NCBI GenBank assembly: GCA_900466005.1
Contig: UEGQ01000003.1
Coordinates: 62,001 to 126,000 of the forward strand
Direction of reading: 5' to 3'
DNA: 64,000 nt
From: Hyphomicrobiales bacterium
Lineage (GTDB): Bacteria; Pseudomonadota; Alphaproteobacteria; Rhizobiales; Rhizobiaceae
Numbering within the stretch: position 1 is the first letter of the stretch; the number at the start of each line of letters is the position of its first letter. The notes below the pieces were generated by a model. It was not told the DNA's origin and did not search any database. It worked only from the letters and a program-made list of their open reading frames with translations. A program made the translations under genes and the position numbers. Positions 18,616-27,882 of the stretch are shown here, piece by piece.

Positions 18616-20136
18616 TCATGAAGTCGACCGCCTGCCGATTAGACGTGAACGCAGAGCATTCGAGATCGAATCGAAGATGAAGACGACGATGAGGATGAGC
18701 AGGACCATGTAGCCGACGTTCTCCCAGTCCTGGTTGGTTCGCATCGCCTCCCAGAGCTTCAGACCGATACCGCCGGCGCCGACGGCGCCGATGATCGTGG
18801 CCGAACGGGTGTTTGACTCCCAGAAATACAGCGCCTGCGATGCAAACAGCGGCATGACCTGCGGAAGCACGCCGAAACGCTGCACGGCGAGCGGCGTGGC
18901 CCCTACGGACTTGACCCCTTCACGCTGCTTGTCGTCGATATTCTCCAGCGCCTCGGAATAGAGTTTTCCGAGCGTGCCGGTGTCGGTGAAGAAGATCGCC
19001 GACATGCCCGCGAGTGGTCCGGGACCGAAGGCGCGGGTGAAGAACAGCGCCCAGATCAGCATGTCCACGGAACGCTGAAAGTCGAAGAACCGCTTGGTCA
19101 ACTGGTTCACGAAGCCGTTGCGCAGGATGTTGCGCGCGGCGATGAAGGACAGCGGAAACGCGACCATCGAGGCGAAGAGTGTGCCGATGAATGCCATGAC
19201 GATGGTCTGCAGCATCTTCGTCCAGACGTCGAGATGCTGCCACGACGGATTGTAGAGAATGTCGTTCCAGGCGAGCGAGAGATTGCTGCGTGCCGGATCG
19301 AGCCGTTCGCCGGAGAAGACCAATCCTGCGACCTCGCCGAGGCTCTTGTCGAAGAAGGCGGAGTTGGTGTCGAAGAAGAAATTCTCCCAGCCGAAGAAGC
19401 GCTTGCGGACCTTGACCTTGTCCGCCTGGATCTCGACCCAGCCTGACATGCCGAAGCTTGCGACCACCTTTGCCCCGGGCTGGCGCTGTTCGGCCCAGTC
19501 GGGAAGCGCCGCCGTGGCAACGACGGTATCGCGAGCTCCGTCGAGATCCAGCATGACGGTCTCGCCGTCCCGCACCAGCACGACCCGGTCGGGCATGATC
19601 TCGACCGTGCGGGCAGTGCCCATCTCCACCAGGGCCTGGGTGACGATCTCTTCCTGCCGGACTTGCGGAGCGATCGCTTCCTGTGCGTCCGCGTCGGCCT
19701 TGGCTGTGGTCGCCGCCGGCGCCATGAAGCTGAAACTCGAGGACTTTGCCGGTGCTGCGGCTGCGGCGCTGGGAGCCGCAGGTGCAGCCGCAGTGCGGCT
19801 CACGGTTTCCCGCGTGGCCTTCAGCCAGTCCGGATTGGCATTGGGGCCGAGCGGGTCGAAGCGGGGATAGGTGATCTCCATCGCCCCGTCTTCGGCGATC
19901 GAAATGTCCGGGCGGACCTCATAGGAAACCCAGTCGGCGAGGTAGGAGCCGGCGATCGACCAGTTGGCGTTGGAAACGACCTTGCCGATCGAAAAGAACC
20001 ACCAGGCGAAGACGAGATAGAGAATGACGCCGCCGGCGATGAAGGCCACCTTGAAGCGCTGCCAGACTGATCGCCGCAGGATGCCGGAATGGCGGGCGGC
20101 AATCGCCTCCAGTTCGTTCATGTTCATGGTTTGCAT
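18616..20136 (-). CDS. phnE2: Phosphonate ABC transporter permease, long form
   Basis: A 506-residue inner-membrane permease. The C-terminal half is a standard BPD_transp_1 permease with about five membrane segments and an EAA-like loop (EGVKSVGATPLAVQRFGVLPQ). An unusual stretch of roughly 240 residues lies between the first membrane helix (about 33-52) and the second; it includes an Ala/Pro/Ser-rich run and a beta-rich part with VVLVRDGETVMLDLDG. ATG 20136 has GAGG nine bases upstream; a GTG at 20151 overlapping the phnE1 stop is an alternative. It works with PhnE1, PhnC and PhnD to import phosphonates. Confidence 0.93.
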   Translation of the reverse strand: MQTMNMNELEAIAARHSGILRRSVWQRFKVAFIAGGVILYLVFAWWFFSIGKVVSNANWSIAGSYLADWVSYEVRPDISIAEDGAMEITYPRFDPLGPNANPDWLKATRETVSRTAAAPAAPSAAAAAPAKSSSFSFMAPAATTAKADADAQEAIAPQVRQEEIVTQALVEMGTARTVEIMPDRVVLVRDGETVMLDLDGARDTVVATAALPDWAEQRQPGAKVVASFGMSGWVEIQADKVKVRKRFFGWENFFFDTNSAFFDKSLGEVAGLVFSGERLDPARSNLSLAWNDILYNPSWQHLDVWTKMLQTIVMAFIGTLFASMVAFPLSFIAARNILRNGFVNQLTKRFFDFQRSVDMLIWALFFTRAFGPGPLAGMSAIFFTDTGTLGKLYSEALENIDDKQREGVKSVGATPLAVQRFGVLPQVMPLFASQALYFWESNTRSATIIGAVGAGGIGLKLWEAMRTNQDWENVGYMVLLILIVVFIFDSISNALRSRLIGRRSTS

Positions 20137-20147
20137 GGACGTGGTCC

Positions 20148-21107
20148 TCACTGGATGGTCTGGAAGGCCTGCTCGCCGACAAGCTTGCGGCGCAGCCAGG
20201 CGGAAAACTGGTCGACGGCGATGATGGTGCAGAAAAGCAGCAGCACGATCGCCAGCGTCTTGGCTTCATGGCCCTGGCCGATCGAAAGCCGCAGCAGTTC
20301 GCCGATGCCGCCACCACCGACCGCGCCGATGATGGTGGAGGCGCGCACGTTGATCTCGAGCCTTAGCAGGAAATAGCTCATGAAGTTCGGCATGACCTGC
20401 GGCACCATGCCGAACCAGACGCGCTCAAACCAGTTGGCGCCGACCGCCTTCAGGCCCTCATCCGGCTTCATGTCGGCATTTTCGATGACCTCGAAGAACA
20501 TCTTGCCGAGCGCGCCGATCGTGTGGATCGACACGGCGATGATGGCCGGGATGGGCCCGAGCGAGAAGACGGCCAGGAAGAAGCCCGCGATGACGACCTC
20601 GGGAAAGGCGCGCAGCAGTTCCATGATGCGGCGCGCGGTGCCGCGAATCCACGGGTTCGTCATCATGTTACGGGCAGCGAGAAAGGACAGGCAGAAGCCG
20701 ATCAGCAGGCCGATCAGCGTGGACAGGATGGCGATATTGACGGTCTCGGCCATCTTGTAGATGTATTCTGGAAAATAGAGCGTCTCGGTCAGATAGAGTC
20801 GCCCTTCGGGATAGTTGTATTTCATGCTGCCGTCGTCATAGGGCGAGGGCAGGTCGAAAAGGGCGCGGAAAACCTCCATGCCGTCGCGCGGCAGGAGGTC
20901 TTCGATGAAATCGAAGAAGTGCGGAATACGGTCGAAGAACTTGCCGGAATTGGTCTCGTTGGCGAACCAGAGCGATCCACTGACCACGAGAAGAAGCAGT
21001 CCCATGCCGAAGAGGGAATAGAGGCGCCGCTTCATCGCGAGCTGTTGCCAGTGCCGCTCGACGAGCGAACCGTTCTCGCCCAGCGAAGGCGTTGTCGAAA
21101 ACGTCAT
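20148..21107 (-). CDS. phnE1: Phosphonate ABC transporter permease
   Basis: A 319-residue permease with an N-terminal helix (about 31-49), a periplasmic stretch, and a BPD_transp_1 core whose EAA-like loop reads DEGLKAVGANWFERVWFGMVPQ. It is the usual PhnE partner. A strong terminator hairpin lies just upstream (21152-21180), so its expression is probably lower than that of phnD. phnE2 begins directly downstream. Confidence 0.94.
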   Translation of the reverse strand: MTFSTTPSLGENGSLVERHWQQLAMKRRLYSLFGMGLLLLVVSGSLWFANETNSGKFFDRIPHFFDFIEDLLPRDGMEVFRALFDLPSPYDDGSMKYNYPEGRLYLTETLYFPEYIYKMAETVNIAILSTLIGLLIGFCLSFLAARNMMTNPWIRGTARRIMELLRAFPEVVIAGFFLAVFSLGPIPAIIAVSIHTIGALGKMFFEVIENADMKPDEGLKAVGANWFERVWFGMVPQVMPNFMSYFLLRLEINVRASTIIGAVGGGGIGELLRLSIGQGHEAKTLAIVLLLFCTIIAVDQFSAWLRRKLVGEQAFQTIQ

Positions 21108-21151
21108 GTCATTCCCCTTGCGGCAGGACAGGCGAGGCGGCTCGCCCCAAG

Positions 21152-21180
21152 AAAAACGCCGGACGACTGGTCGTCCGGCG
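21152..21180 (-). terminator. Intra-operon intrinsic terminator between phnD and phnE1
   Basis: On the minus strand CGCCGGACGA - CCAG - TCGTCCGGCG forms a perfect 10-bp stem with a four-base loop (21157-21180), followed directly by TTTTTC. It lies 21 bp past the phnD stop and 44 bp before phnE1. It should reduce read-through and set the ratio of binding protein to permease. Confidence 0.85.
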
Positions 21181-21201
21181 GTTCCTGTTCATGGCTGTGG
21201 A

Positions 21202-22107
21202 TCAGCCGCCGATGGTGGCCTTGCGGGCGTCGATGATCGGCTTGTAGAAGTCGACGTTGACTTCGGTGAAGCCGGTGAAGTCACCGCCCTGGATGGCCGA
21301 GAAGCAGGCAGGGTCGGACTTCGGCAGTTCCATCATGAAGGTCTTGAACTTGGTCTTCATGTCTTCGTTCATCGACGAGCGCACGACGACCGGGCCGTTC
21401 GGGATCAGCGGGGACTTCCAGAGTTCGACCAGGTCGTCCATGTTCAGGATGCCCTTGTCGACCATCTTCTTCAGGTTGCCCGAAGTATAGCCGTCCTTGA
21501 ATTCGCCGACGCCCGAGCCCCAGGTCGTGCCGGCGACGAAGGTACCCTTGAGCACTTCGAGGACGAGGTTCTCATGGCCGCCGCCGAAACCGGTTTCGCC
21601 GAAGAACTCCTTGATCGGGGCGCCGACTGCCTCCGGAAGGGTGACCAGCGGAATGAGATAGCCGGAGGTGGAATCGGGATCGGCGAAGCCGAGCTTCTTG
21701 CCCTTCATGTCTTCGAGCTTGGTGATGCCCGAGTCCTTGCGGGCAACCATGATCGAGTGATAGCCGGTCGAGCCGTCGGTCTGGACGGTGGTGAGGATCG
21801 GCTCGACGGCATCGGCCTTGGCCAGATAGACCTTGGCGAAGCCAGAGGCGCCAAGCTCGGCATAGTCCAGCGTACCGCCGAGCAAGCCCTGGATAACGCC
21901 GTCATAGTCCGCGGCGGGGAACAGCGAAACTTTCTCGACGCCGAGAACGGACGGCAGCTTTTCGGTCATGCATTGGAAATTGCGCAGGCGGTCGGCTTCG
22001 TTTTCGCCGCCCAGAATGCCGATGCGGAATTCCTTGAGGTCTTCGGCGGCGGCGACGCCGGCGAGCGACACGAGCGCCACGGCGGCAAGAAGGGTCTTCT
22101 TCAGCAT
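21202..22107 (-). CDS. phnD: Phosphonate-binding periplasmic protein
   Basis: A 301-residue solute-binding protein with a Sec signal peptide (about 1-21, cut after GVAAA). The mature N-terminus carries FRIGILGGENEADRLRNF, the PhnD signature for phosphonate binding, and DPDSTSGYLIP follows in the ligand cleft. It delivers phosphonates to PhnE1/E2/C. ATG 22107 follows GGAGAGAAACTC. It lies 85 bp after phnC and is followed by a strong terminator. Confidence 0.95.
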   Translation of the reverse strand: MLKKTLLAAVALVSLAGVAAAEDLKEFRIGILGGENEADRLRNFQCMTEKLPSVLGVEKVSLFPAADYDGVIQGLLGGTLDYAELGASGFAKVYLAKADAVEPILTTVQTDGSTGYHSIMVARKDSGITKLEDMKGKKLGFADPDSTSGYLIPLVTLPEAVGAPIKEFFGETGFGGGHENLVLEVLKGTFVAGTTWGSGVGEFKDGYTSGNLKKMVDKGILNMDDLVELWKSPLIPNGPVVVRSSMNEDMKTKFKTFMMELPKSDPACFSAIQGGDFTGFTEVNVDFYKPIIDARKATIGG

Positions 22108-22192
22108 GAGTTTCTCTCCTGTTGTCCGGGCGGGCCGGAACCTGTTCTGATCAATGAAGTGCCCTTCACGCGGGCGGTCGATCGTCGTGATC

Positions 22193-23050
22193 TCAGGCTT
22201 CGGCGACGGCCAGGGTCCTGAAACCGGGGGATGCGGGAGCGCCGGACAGGGCGGCGGCGCTGGGGATTCGAATGCTCGTCGAGGTCATGCTCTCATCGAT
22301 GCCGGCGCCATGGCTGTCGGAGCCGTAGATTTCCTGGACTGTCTCGGCGGTCAGCCGGTCCGGCGTACCGTCGAACACGACGCGTCCCTGTGCCATGCCG
22401 ATGATCCGCGAGCAGTAGTTGCGCGCCGTGTCGAGCGTGTGCAGATTGGTGACGACGGTGATGCCTTCGCGCTCGTTGATGTCGCGCAACGCATCCATCA
22501 CGATCTTGGCATTGAGCGGGTCCAGCGAGGCGATCGGCTCGTCGGCCAACACGACCTTAGGGTCTTGCATCAGGGCGCGGGCGATGGCTACGCGCTGCTG
22601 CTGGCCGCCGGACAGCGTGCCGGCCGGCTGGAGCGCCGTCTGTTCGATGCCGAGACGCTCGAGTGCGGCAATCGCCATGATCCGCTCCTCGCGCGTGAAA
22701 TAATTGAGAATGCTCAGCGCGGTGGAACGGTGGTTCAGCCGACCGAGCAGAACGTTGGTCAGGACGTCCAGCCGAGGCACCAGGTTAAACTGCTGGAAGA
22801 TCATCGCACAGTCGCGCTGCCAGTTGCGCAGGCCCGCACCCTTGAGCGCGGACACCTCGACGTCGCCGAAGTGGATGGAGCCCGATGAGGGATCGACCAG
22901 ACGGTTGATCATCCGCAGCAGGGTGGACTTGCCGGCGCCCGAGCGACCGATGACGCCCACCATCTCGCCCCGTTCGATGTTGACGTTCACGCCGTCAACG
23001 GCGAGATGCTGGCCAAACTTGCGGGTGACATTCTTCAGCTGGAATTTCAT
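22193..23050 (-). CDS. phnC: Phosphonate ABC transporter ATP-binding protein
   Basis: A 285-residue ABC ATPase. Walker A is GRSGAGKST (about 35-43), the signature is LSGGQQQR, and Walker B is VVLADEP. The C-terminal 30 residues are a low-complexity tail not needed for ATPase function. It heads the transporter genes C-D-E1-E2. A PHO-like box 55-83 bp upstream suggests its own phosphate-starvation promoter in addition to read-through from the lyase genes. Confidence 0.95.
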   Translation of the reverse strand: MKFQLKNVTRKFGQHLAVDGVNVNIERGEMVGVIGRSGAGKSTLLRMINRLVDPSSGSIHFGDVEVSALKGAGLRNWQRDCAMIFQQFNLVPRLDVLTNVLLGRLNHRSTALSILNYFTREERIMAIAALERLGIEQTALQPAGTLSGGQQQRVAIARALMQDPKVVLADEPIASLDPLNAKIVMDALRDINEREGITVVTNLHTLDTARNYCSRIIGMAQGRVVFDGTPDRLTAETVQEIYGSDSHGAGIDESMTSTSIRIPSAAALSGAPASPGFRTLAVAEA

Positions 23051-23104
23051 GTCTGTTCTTTCGACGTCATGTCCATGGGGTCGAACAGGCTTTAGCGAGT
23101 ACCC

Positions 23105-23133
23105 ATGAAGCGCGAATGTCAGATTTGTGTAGG
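23105..23133 (-). promoter_or_regulatory. Candidate PHO box before phnC
   Basis: Minus strand CCTACAC-AAAT-CTGACAT-TCGC-GCTTCAT gives three seven-base units at 11-bp spacing with four-base spacers, the PhoB layout. The middle unit matches CTGTCAT in six of seven bases; the flanking units match weakly. It lies 55 bp before the phnC start. Confidence 0.5.
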
Positions 23134-23172
23134 AAATGTAAAATTGTCTAAGGCACTGAAGAAAAAGAACGA

Positions 23173-23787
23173 TCAGGAATATTTCCCAACGAATTCCTCA
23201 GCCCCCAAGGTCCGGAAATCGCCAAGCGCGGCAAACAGCCGGTCATGGTCCCAGTCCCACCAGGATAGCTTTTCCATGCGGGAGGCCGTTTCTCGCGCGA
23301 AGCGTTCGCGGATCAACCTGGCCGGAACGCCGCCGACGATCGTGTAGGGGGCAACGTCTTTCGAGACGACGGCGCCGGCGCCGATCACCGCGCCGTTGCC
23401 AACGGTGACGCCGGGCAGGACTGTCGCGCCATGGCCGATCCACACGTCGTGGCCGATCGTGACGCGGTTGTCCCTGCGCCATTCGAAAAAATCGTGATCG
23501 TTCTCGGCACCGTCGAAATAGTCCGCGGCGCGATAGGTGAAGTGGTGGAGCGTCGCCCGCCAGGTCGGGTGGTTGGTGGCGTTGATGCGCACTGCCGCGG
23601 CGATGTTGACGAATTTTCCGATGGTGGCGCACCAGGCGGAACTATCCTGCATCATGTAGGAGTAATCGCCGAGTTCCACCTCCTCAAGGCGGCAGCGCTC
23701 GGCGACCTCGGTATAGCCTCCGAGTACCGAGTTCACGACACGTGCGGTCTCGTGAACAAGTGGATCGTGCCCGAGCTTCTTGCTCAT
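23173..23787 (-). CDS. Left-handed beta-helix acetyltransferase of the phn cluster
   Basis: A 204-residue hexapeptide-repeat protein. Repeats such as [24 protein letters not shown] form the beta-helix, and [15 protein letters not shown] resembles the acceptor loop of xenobiotic/CatB-like acetyltransferases. Similar genes are known in phosphonate clusters. It may acetylate aminoalkylphosphonates, as PhnO does, before the lyase step (inference; PhnO itself has the unrelated GNAT fold). Its ATG overlaps the phnL stop, so it belongs to the phnGHIJKL unit. Confidence 0.85.
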   Translation of the reverse strand: MSKKLGHDPLVHETARVVNSVLGGYTEVAERCRLEEVELGDYSYMMQDSSAWCATIGKFVNIAAAVRINATNHPTWRATLHHFTYRAADYFDGAENDHDFFEWRRDNRVTIGHDVWIGHGATVLPGVTVGNGAVIGAGAVVSKDVAPYTIVGGVPARLIRERFARETASRMEKLSWWDWDHDRLFAALGDFRTLGAEEFVGKYS

Positions 23788-24491
23788 GCGGCTGCCTTTC
23801 TCGGCGAGAACGCGGTCACGTCGAGAATGCGGTCGGCCACCGTTTCGCGCACCTCCTCGTCATGGAAGATCCCGAGCAGGGCGACGCCGGCCGCCTTCTT
23901 CTGGCGGATCATGTCCACCACCACGGCCCTGTTCGTGGCGTCGAGCGAGGCCGTCGGCTCATCGAGAAGGAGGACGCGATGATCGGTGATGAAGCCGCGG
24001 GCGATGTTCACTCGCTGCTGCTCGCCGCCGGAGAAAGTCGCAGGCGGCAGTTGCCACAGGTCCTGCGGCAGATTGAGCCGTTCCAGCAGTTCGCCGGCAC
24101 GGATGCGCGCGGTATCCGCCCCGGTACCGCGAACGACCAGGGGCTCGGCGACGACGTCGATTGCGGCGACGCGTGGGGTGGTCCGCAAGAACTGGCTTAC
24201 ATAGCCCACCGTGGTGCGGCGGATGTCTATGACCATGCGCGGATCGGCGGTCGCTATGTCCACAATGTGACCGCAGTGCTCCACGAGCACCTGTCCGGCA
24301 TCCACGGCATAGTTGCCATAGAGCATCTTGAGGATCGAGCTCTTGCCGATGCCTGAAGGGCCGCCGAGGACGACGCATTCGGCTTCGGCGATCGAGAAGG
24401 AGACGTTCGCGACGAGCGGCAGGCGGATGCCGTCGCGCAGGTGCATGGTGAAGCTCTTCGAGACTTCGGAGACGACGAGGGGCGTTGCCAT
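23784..24491 (-). CDS. phnL: Carbon-phosphorus lyase subunit PhnL
   Basis: A 235-residue ABC-type ATPase subunit of the lyase complex. Walker A is [10 protein letters not shown] (about 37-46), the signature is [14 protein letters not shown], and Walker B is [12 protein letters not shown]. PhnL is needed with PhnI, G and H for transferring phosphonate to the ribose of ATP; it is not a transporter. Its ATG lies 12 bp after the phnK stop. Confidence 0.95.
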   Translation of the reverse strand: MATPLVVSEVSKSFTMHLRDGIRLPLVANVSFSIAEAECVVLGGPSGIGKSSILKMLYGNYAVDAGQVLVEHCGHIVDIATADPRMVIDIRRTTVGYVSQFLRTTPRVAAIDVVAEPLVVRGTGADTARIRAGELLERLNLPQDLWQLPPATFSGGEQQRVNIARGFITDHRVLLLDEPTASLDATNRAVVVDMIRQKKAAGVALLGIFHDEEVRETVADRILDVTAFSPRKAAA

Positions 24492-24503
24492 GGCGCTTTC
24501 CGT

Positions 24504-25280
24504 TCAGACTTGCAGGATCGAGGAGACGAGCAGTTGCGTGTAGGGCTCGCGCGGGTCGTCGAGCACACGGTCAGTGAGGCCCTGCTCGATCACCATGCCA
24601 TCCTTCATCACCATCATGCGGTGGGAGAGGAGCCGCGCGACCGCCAGGTCGTGCGTGACGACAATCGCCGAAAGGCCAAGATCGTTGACGAGGCCGCGGA
24701 CGAGGTCGAGAAGGCGCGCCTGTACCGAGACATCGAGGCCGCCTGTCGGTTCGTCCATGAAGACGAGGCGTGGGGCGGTGACCAGATTGCGGGCGATCTG
24801 CAGGCGCTGACGCATCCCGCCGGAGAAGGCGCGGGGCTGGTCGTCTATGCGGTCGTTGCTGATCTCGACGCGCTCGAGCCACGAACCGGCGGTTTGGCGT
24901 ATGTTGCCGTAGTGTCGATTGCCGATCGCCATCAGCCGCTCGCCGACATTGGCTCCGGCAGACACCGTCATGCGCAATCCGTCGGCAGGGTTCTGGTGGA
25001 CGAAGCCCCAGTCCGTGCGCATGAGGAAGCGCCGCTCGGCTTCGCTCATGTGATACAGGTCGCGATAGCTGCCGTCGCGTGTATGGTACTCCACGGTGCC
25101 GGTGGTCGGCATCAGCCGTGTCGAGAGGCAGTTGAGGAGGGTGGTCTTGCCTGAACCGGACTCCCCGACGATTGCCAGCACTTCCCCGGGCCAGAGGTCG
25201 AAGGCCACGTTGCTGCAACCGATCCGGTTGCCGTAGAATTTCGAGACATCGCGGACTTTCAGGAGCGGTGTATCGGTCAT
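24504..25280 (-). CDS. phnK: Carbon-phosphorus lyase accessory ATPase PhnK
   Basis: A 258-residue ABC-type protein that binds the PhnGHIJ core complex. Walker A is GESGSGKTT (about 36-44), the signature is FSGGMRQRLQIARN, and Walker B is LVFMDEPTGGLD. It resembles oligopeptide-transporter ATPases, but its place between phnJ and phnL fixes the role. The ATG overlaps the phnJ stop by four bases. Confidence 0.95.
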   Translation of the reverse strand: MTDTPLLKVRDVSKFYGNRIGCSNVAFDLWPGEVLAIVGESGSGKTTLLNCLSTRLMPTTGTVEYHTRDGSYRDLYHMSEAERRFLMRTDWGFVHQNPADGLRMTVSAGANVGERLMAIGNRHYGNIRQTAGSWLERVEISNDRIDDQPRAFSGGMRQRLQIARNLVTAPRLVFMDEPTGGLDVSVQARLLDLVRGLVNDLGLSAIVVTHDLAVARLLSHRMMVMKDGMVIEQGLTDRVLDDPREPYTQLLVSSILQV

Positions 25281-26167
25281 TCCGCTGCCTCCTTCTGCGT
25301 GGCGAGCAAGTGTCCGACATGACCCTGTTCACGTCGTTCCTCGCAGTGATCGGTGTCCGAGCAGACGAACATGCGCCCGCCCCGATCGTCGAGTACCACC
25401 TCATCGAGATAGACGCCTTCTGCGCCACAGAGCGCACACGGCTGATGGAATTTCTGGATCTCGAAGGGGTGATCCTCGAAGTCGAGACTCACGACCTCGG
25501 TGTATGGAGGTACGGCATAGATGCGCTTTTCGCGTCCGGCTCCGAAGAGCTGCAGGGCGTCCGACATGTGCATCTTCGGATTGTCGAACTTCGGCGTCGG
25601 GGAGGGATCCATAACGTATCGGCCGTTGACCTTCACCGGGTAGGCGTAGGTTGTCGCGATATGGCCGTTCCTGGCGATGTCTTCGTAGAGTTTCACGTGC
25701 ATGAGCCCGTATTCCTCGAGCGCATGCATCTTCCGGGTCTCGGTCTCGCGCGGTTCGAGGAAGCGCAACGGTTCCGGGATCGGCACCTGATAGACGAGCA
25801 CCTGGTTTTCGTTGAGCGGCTTTTCCGGTATGCGGTGGCGTGTCTGGATAATGGTCGCCTCGTGCGTATGCGTGGTGACCACGACATTGGCGACCTTCTG
25901 GAAGAAGGCACGGATCGACACCGCATTGGTGGTGTCGTCGGCGCCCTGGTCGATTACCTTCAGCACGTCATCCGCACCGATGATCGAGGCCGTGACCTGC
26001 ACGCCCCCGGTCCCCCAGCCATAGGGCATCGGCATTTCGCGCGACGCAAACGGGACTTGGTAGCCGGGGATCGCGATCGCCTTCAGGATCGCCCGCCGGA
26101 TCATCCGTTTCGTCTGTTCGTCGAGATAGGCGAAATTGTATTGGGCGAGCTCTGGAACGGCGCTCAT
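25277..26167 (-). CDS. phnJ: Carbon-phosphorus lyase PhnJ (radical SAM)
   Basis: A 296-residue catalytic subunit that breaks the C-P bond of ribose-1-phosphonate 5-phosphate, releasing alkane and a cyclic ribose phosphate. The Fe-S ligands follow the PhnJ spacing C-x2-C-x21-C (Cys244, 247, 269), and the fourth conserved Cys (275) that forms the thiyl radical is present. N-terminal YNFAYLDEQTKRMIRR is also typical. It overlaps phnI and phnK by four bases each. Confidence 0.97.
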   Translation of the reverse strand: MSAVPELAQYNFAYLDEQTKRMIRRAILKAIAIPGYQVPFASREMPMPYGWGTGGVQVTASIIGADDVLKVIDQGADDTTNAVSIRAFFQKVANVVVTTHTHEATIIQTRHRIPEKPLNENQVLVYQVPIPEPLRFLEPRETETRKMHALEEYGLMHVKLYEDIARNGHIATTYAYPVKVNGRYVMDPSPTPKFDNPKMHMSDALQLFGAGREKRIYAVPPYTEVVSLDFEDHPFEIQKFHQPCALCGAEGVYLDEVVLDDRGGRMFVCSDTDHCEERREQGHVGHLLATQKEAAE

Positions 26168-27270
26168 TCCGCAGCCTCCTTGTCGGTGAAACGATTGGAC
26201 CGGCCGACCTCGTACTCGGCCCGCATCCGGCGCACGAGTTCGAGTTCGGCCTGGAAGTCGACATAGTGCGGCAGCTTCAGGTGTTCGACGAAGCCGGTTG
26301 CCTGGACGTTGTCGGAGTGTGAGATCACGAATTCCTCGTCCTGTGCCGGGGCGACGATGTCTTCGCCGAATTCCTCCGCGCGCAGGGCGCGGTCGACGAG
26401 CGACATGGCCATCGCCTTGCGTTCACTCTGGCCGAACACGAGTCCGTATCCGCGCGTGAACTGCGGCGGCGCTTTCGCCGATCCCTTGAATTGGTTGATC
26501 ATCTGGCACTCGGTCACTCGAATGCGTCCGAGCGAGACGGCAAGGCCGAGCTCGGGAACGTCGATCTCCACCTCGACTTCGCCGATGCGAATTTCGCCGG
26601 CGAAGGGATGAGTCCGGCCGTAGCCTCGCTGGGTGGAATAGCCGAGGGAAAGCAGGAAACCCTCATCACCACGGGCAAGTGCCTGAAGGCGCAGGTCACG
26701 CGGCATCGGAAAATCGATCGGCTCACGGGTGATGTCGCCCGTCACGTGGTCCTCGGGCATGTCGCCGTCGGGCTCGACCAGCCCTTCTTCCGCCAGGATC
26801 TCCGAGACCCGCATTATTCTTTCGGACTCGTTATCCTTGAGCGCCGGCTCTTCAACCGCCTCATCCCCCATTAGATCCGGATCGAGAAGGCGATGCGTGT
26901 AATCGAATGTCGGGCCTAGGAGTTGCCCTCCCGGAAGATCCTTGTAGGTCGCAGAGATGCGGCGCTCGATCTTCATGTCCGCAGTGTCTATGGCAACCGA
27001 GTAGCCGTAGCGGGGCAGTGTCGTGCGATAGGCGCGCAGAAGGAAGATCGCTTCGATTAGATCGCCGCGCGACTGCTTGATGGCGAGCGCAGCGAGCGCG
27101 CGGTCGTAGAGCGAGGCTTCCGCCATGACACGATCGACGGCAAGGCCAAGCTGTTCGCTGATCTGGTCGATCGTGACCGACGGAAGGTCGCGGGTTCCGC
27201 GACGCCGGTCTGCCAGCAGGCGATGGGCATTCGCGATCGCGGTTTCTCCACCTTTGACGGCGACATACAT
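26164..27270 (-). CDS. phnI: Carbon-phosphorus lyase subunit PhnI
   Basis: A 368-residue core subunit. With G, H and L it replaces adenine of ATP with phosphonate, giving ribose 1-phosphonate 5-triphosphate; alone it is a purine nucleosidase. The N-terminus MYVAVKGGETAIANAH and the conserved region TRGYGLVFGQSERKAM mark the family. It begins 3 bp after the phnH stop and overlaps phnJ. Confidence 0.96.
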   Translation of the reverse strand: MYVAVKGGETAIANAHRLLADRRRGTRDLPSVTIDQISEQLGLAVDRVMAEASLYDRALAALAIKQSRGDLIEAIFLLRAYRTTLPRYGYSVAIDTADMKIERRISATYKDLPGGQLLGPTFDYTHRLLDPDLMGDEAVEEPALKDNESERIMRVSEILAEEGLVEPDGDMPEDHVTGDITREPIDFPMPRDLRLQALARGDEGFLLSLGYSTQRGYGRTHPFAGEIRIGEVEVEIDVPELGLAVSLGRIRVTECQMINQFKGSAKAPPQFTRGYGLVFGQSERKAMAMSLVDRALRAEEFGEDIVAPAQDEEFVISHSDNVQATGFVEHLKLPHYVDFQAELELVRRMRAEYEVGRSNRFTDKEAAE

Positions 27271-27273
27271 TCG

Positions 27274-27882
27274 TCAGATCTCCCCGGTGCTGATGTTGCA
27301 GGTTCTCGGCAGGCAGAGAAACTGTCGCCCGGCCGTCAGGACGACATCGATTCCGCGCGGAAAGAGCGCCCGGTTATCGGCCCATTGCCGGAGAAACATA
27401 TCTGGAAGGCCGACGGGGGCGATCTCCACGCTCTCGCGGATACCCGGCCCCGTCAGGGTAAGCCGAGGGCCTCTCTCGAGACCGGCGATTTCGATAATCA
27501 CAGTCGTCGACCGGTCCGGATATTCCTGGCTGCCGAGCGCAAAGAGGCCGAAGGAGGCGACAGGCGAGCCTGCGCCGAAGAAGGCGAAGCGTGCTTCCGA
27601 TTTCTCGCGCGTTACCGGTGCACCCGTGTGAAAGCCGATCCACTCGGCGATCGGCGATTTCACCATACTGGCGGAAAGCCAGACGGGCGTGTCGTTGTCG
27701 CAGAGTGCGAGCGCTATGGCACCCGCCGCCGAACCCAAGGGGGTGGGTGGCTCGACGCGCGGAACGATGGTCTTTAGCGTTCCCGGCCTGGCCATGCCAT
27801 CCATCAACATGCGAAACGTGCTTTGCGCATCGTGGACCGGGTCGATGTAGCCACCGGTCAGCGCTTCTGTTCTGAGAGTCAT
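27274..27882 (-). CDS. phnH: Carbon-phosphorus lyase subunit PhnH
   Basis: A 202-residue subunit that completes the G2H2I2J2 core complex. The start TGGYIDPVHDAQSTFRMLMDGMARPG is a PhnH signature region, and the fold is related to PLP-dependent transferases without the cofactor lysine. ATG 27882 shares one base with the phnG stop (TGATG), implying coupled translation. Confidence 0.95.
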   Translation of the reverse strand: MTLRTEALTGGYIDPVHDAQSTFRMLMDGMARPGTLKTIVPRVEPPTPLGSAAGAIALALCDNDTPVWLSASMVKSPIAEWIGFHTGAPVTREKSEARFAFFGAGSPVASFGLFALGSQEYPDRSTTVIIEIAGLERGPRLTLTGPGIRESVEIAPVGLPDMFLRQWADNRALFPRGIDVVLTAGRQFLCLPRTCNISTGEI

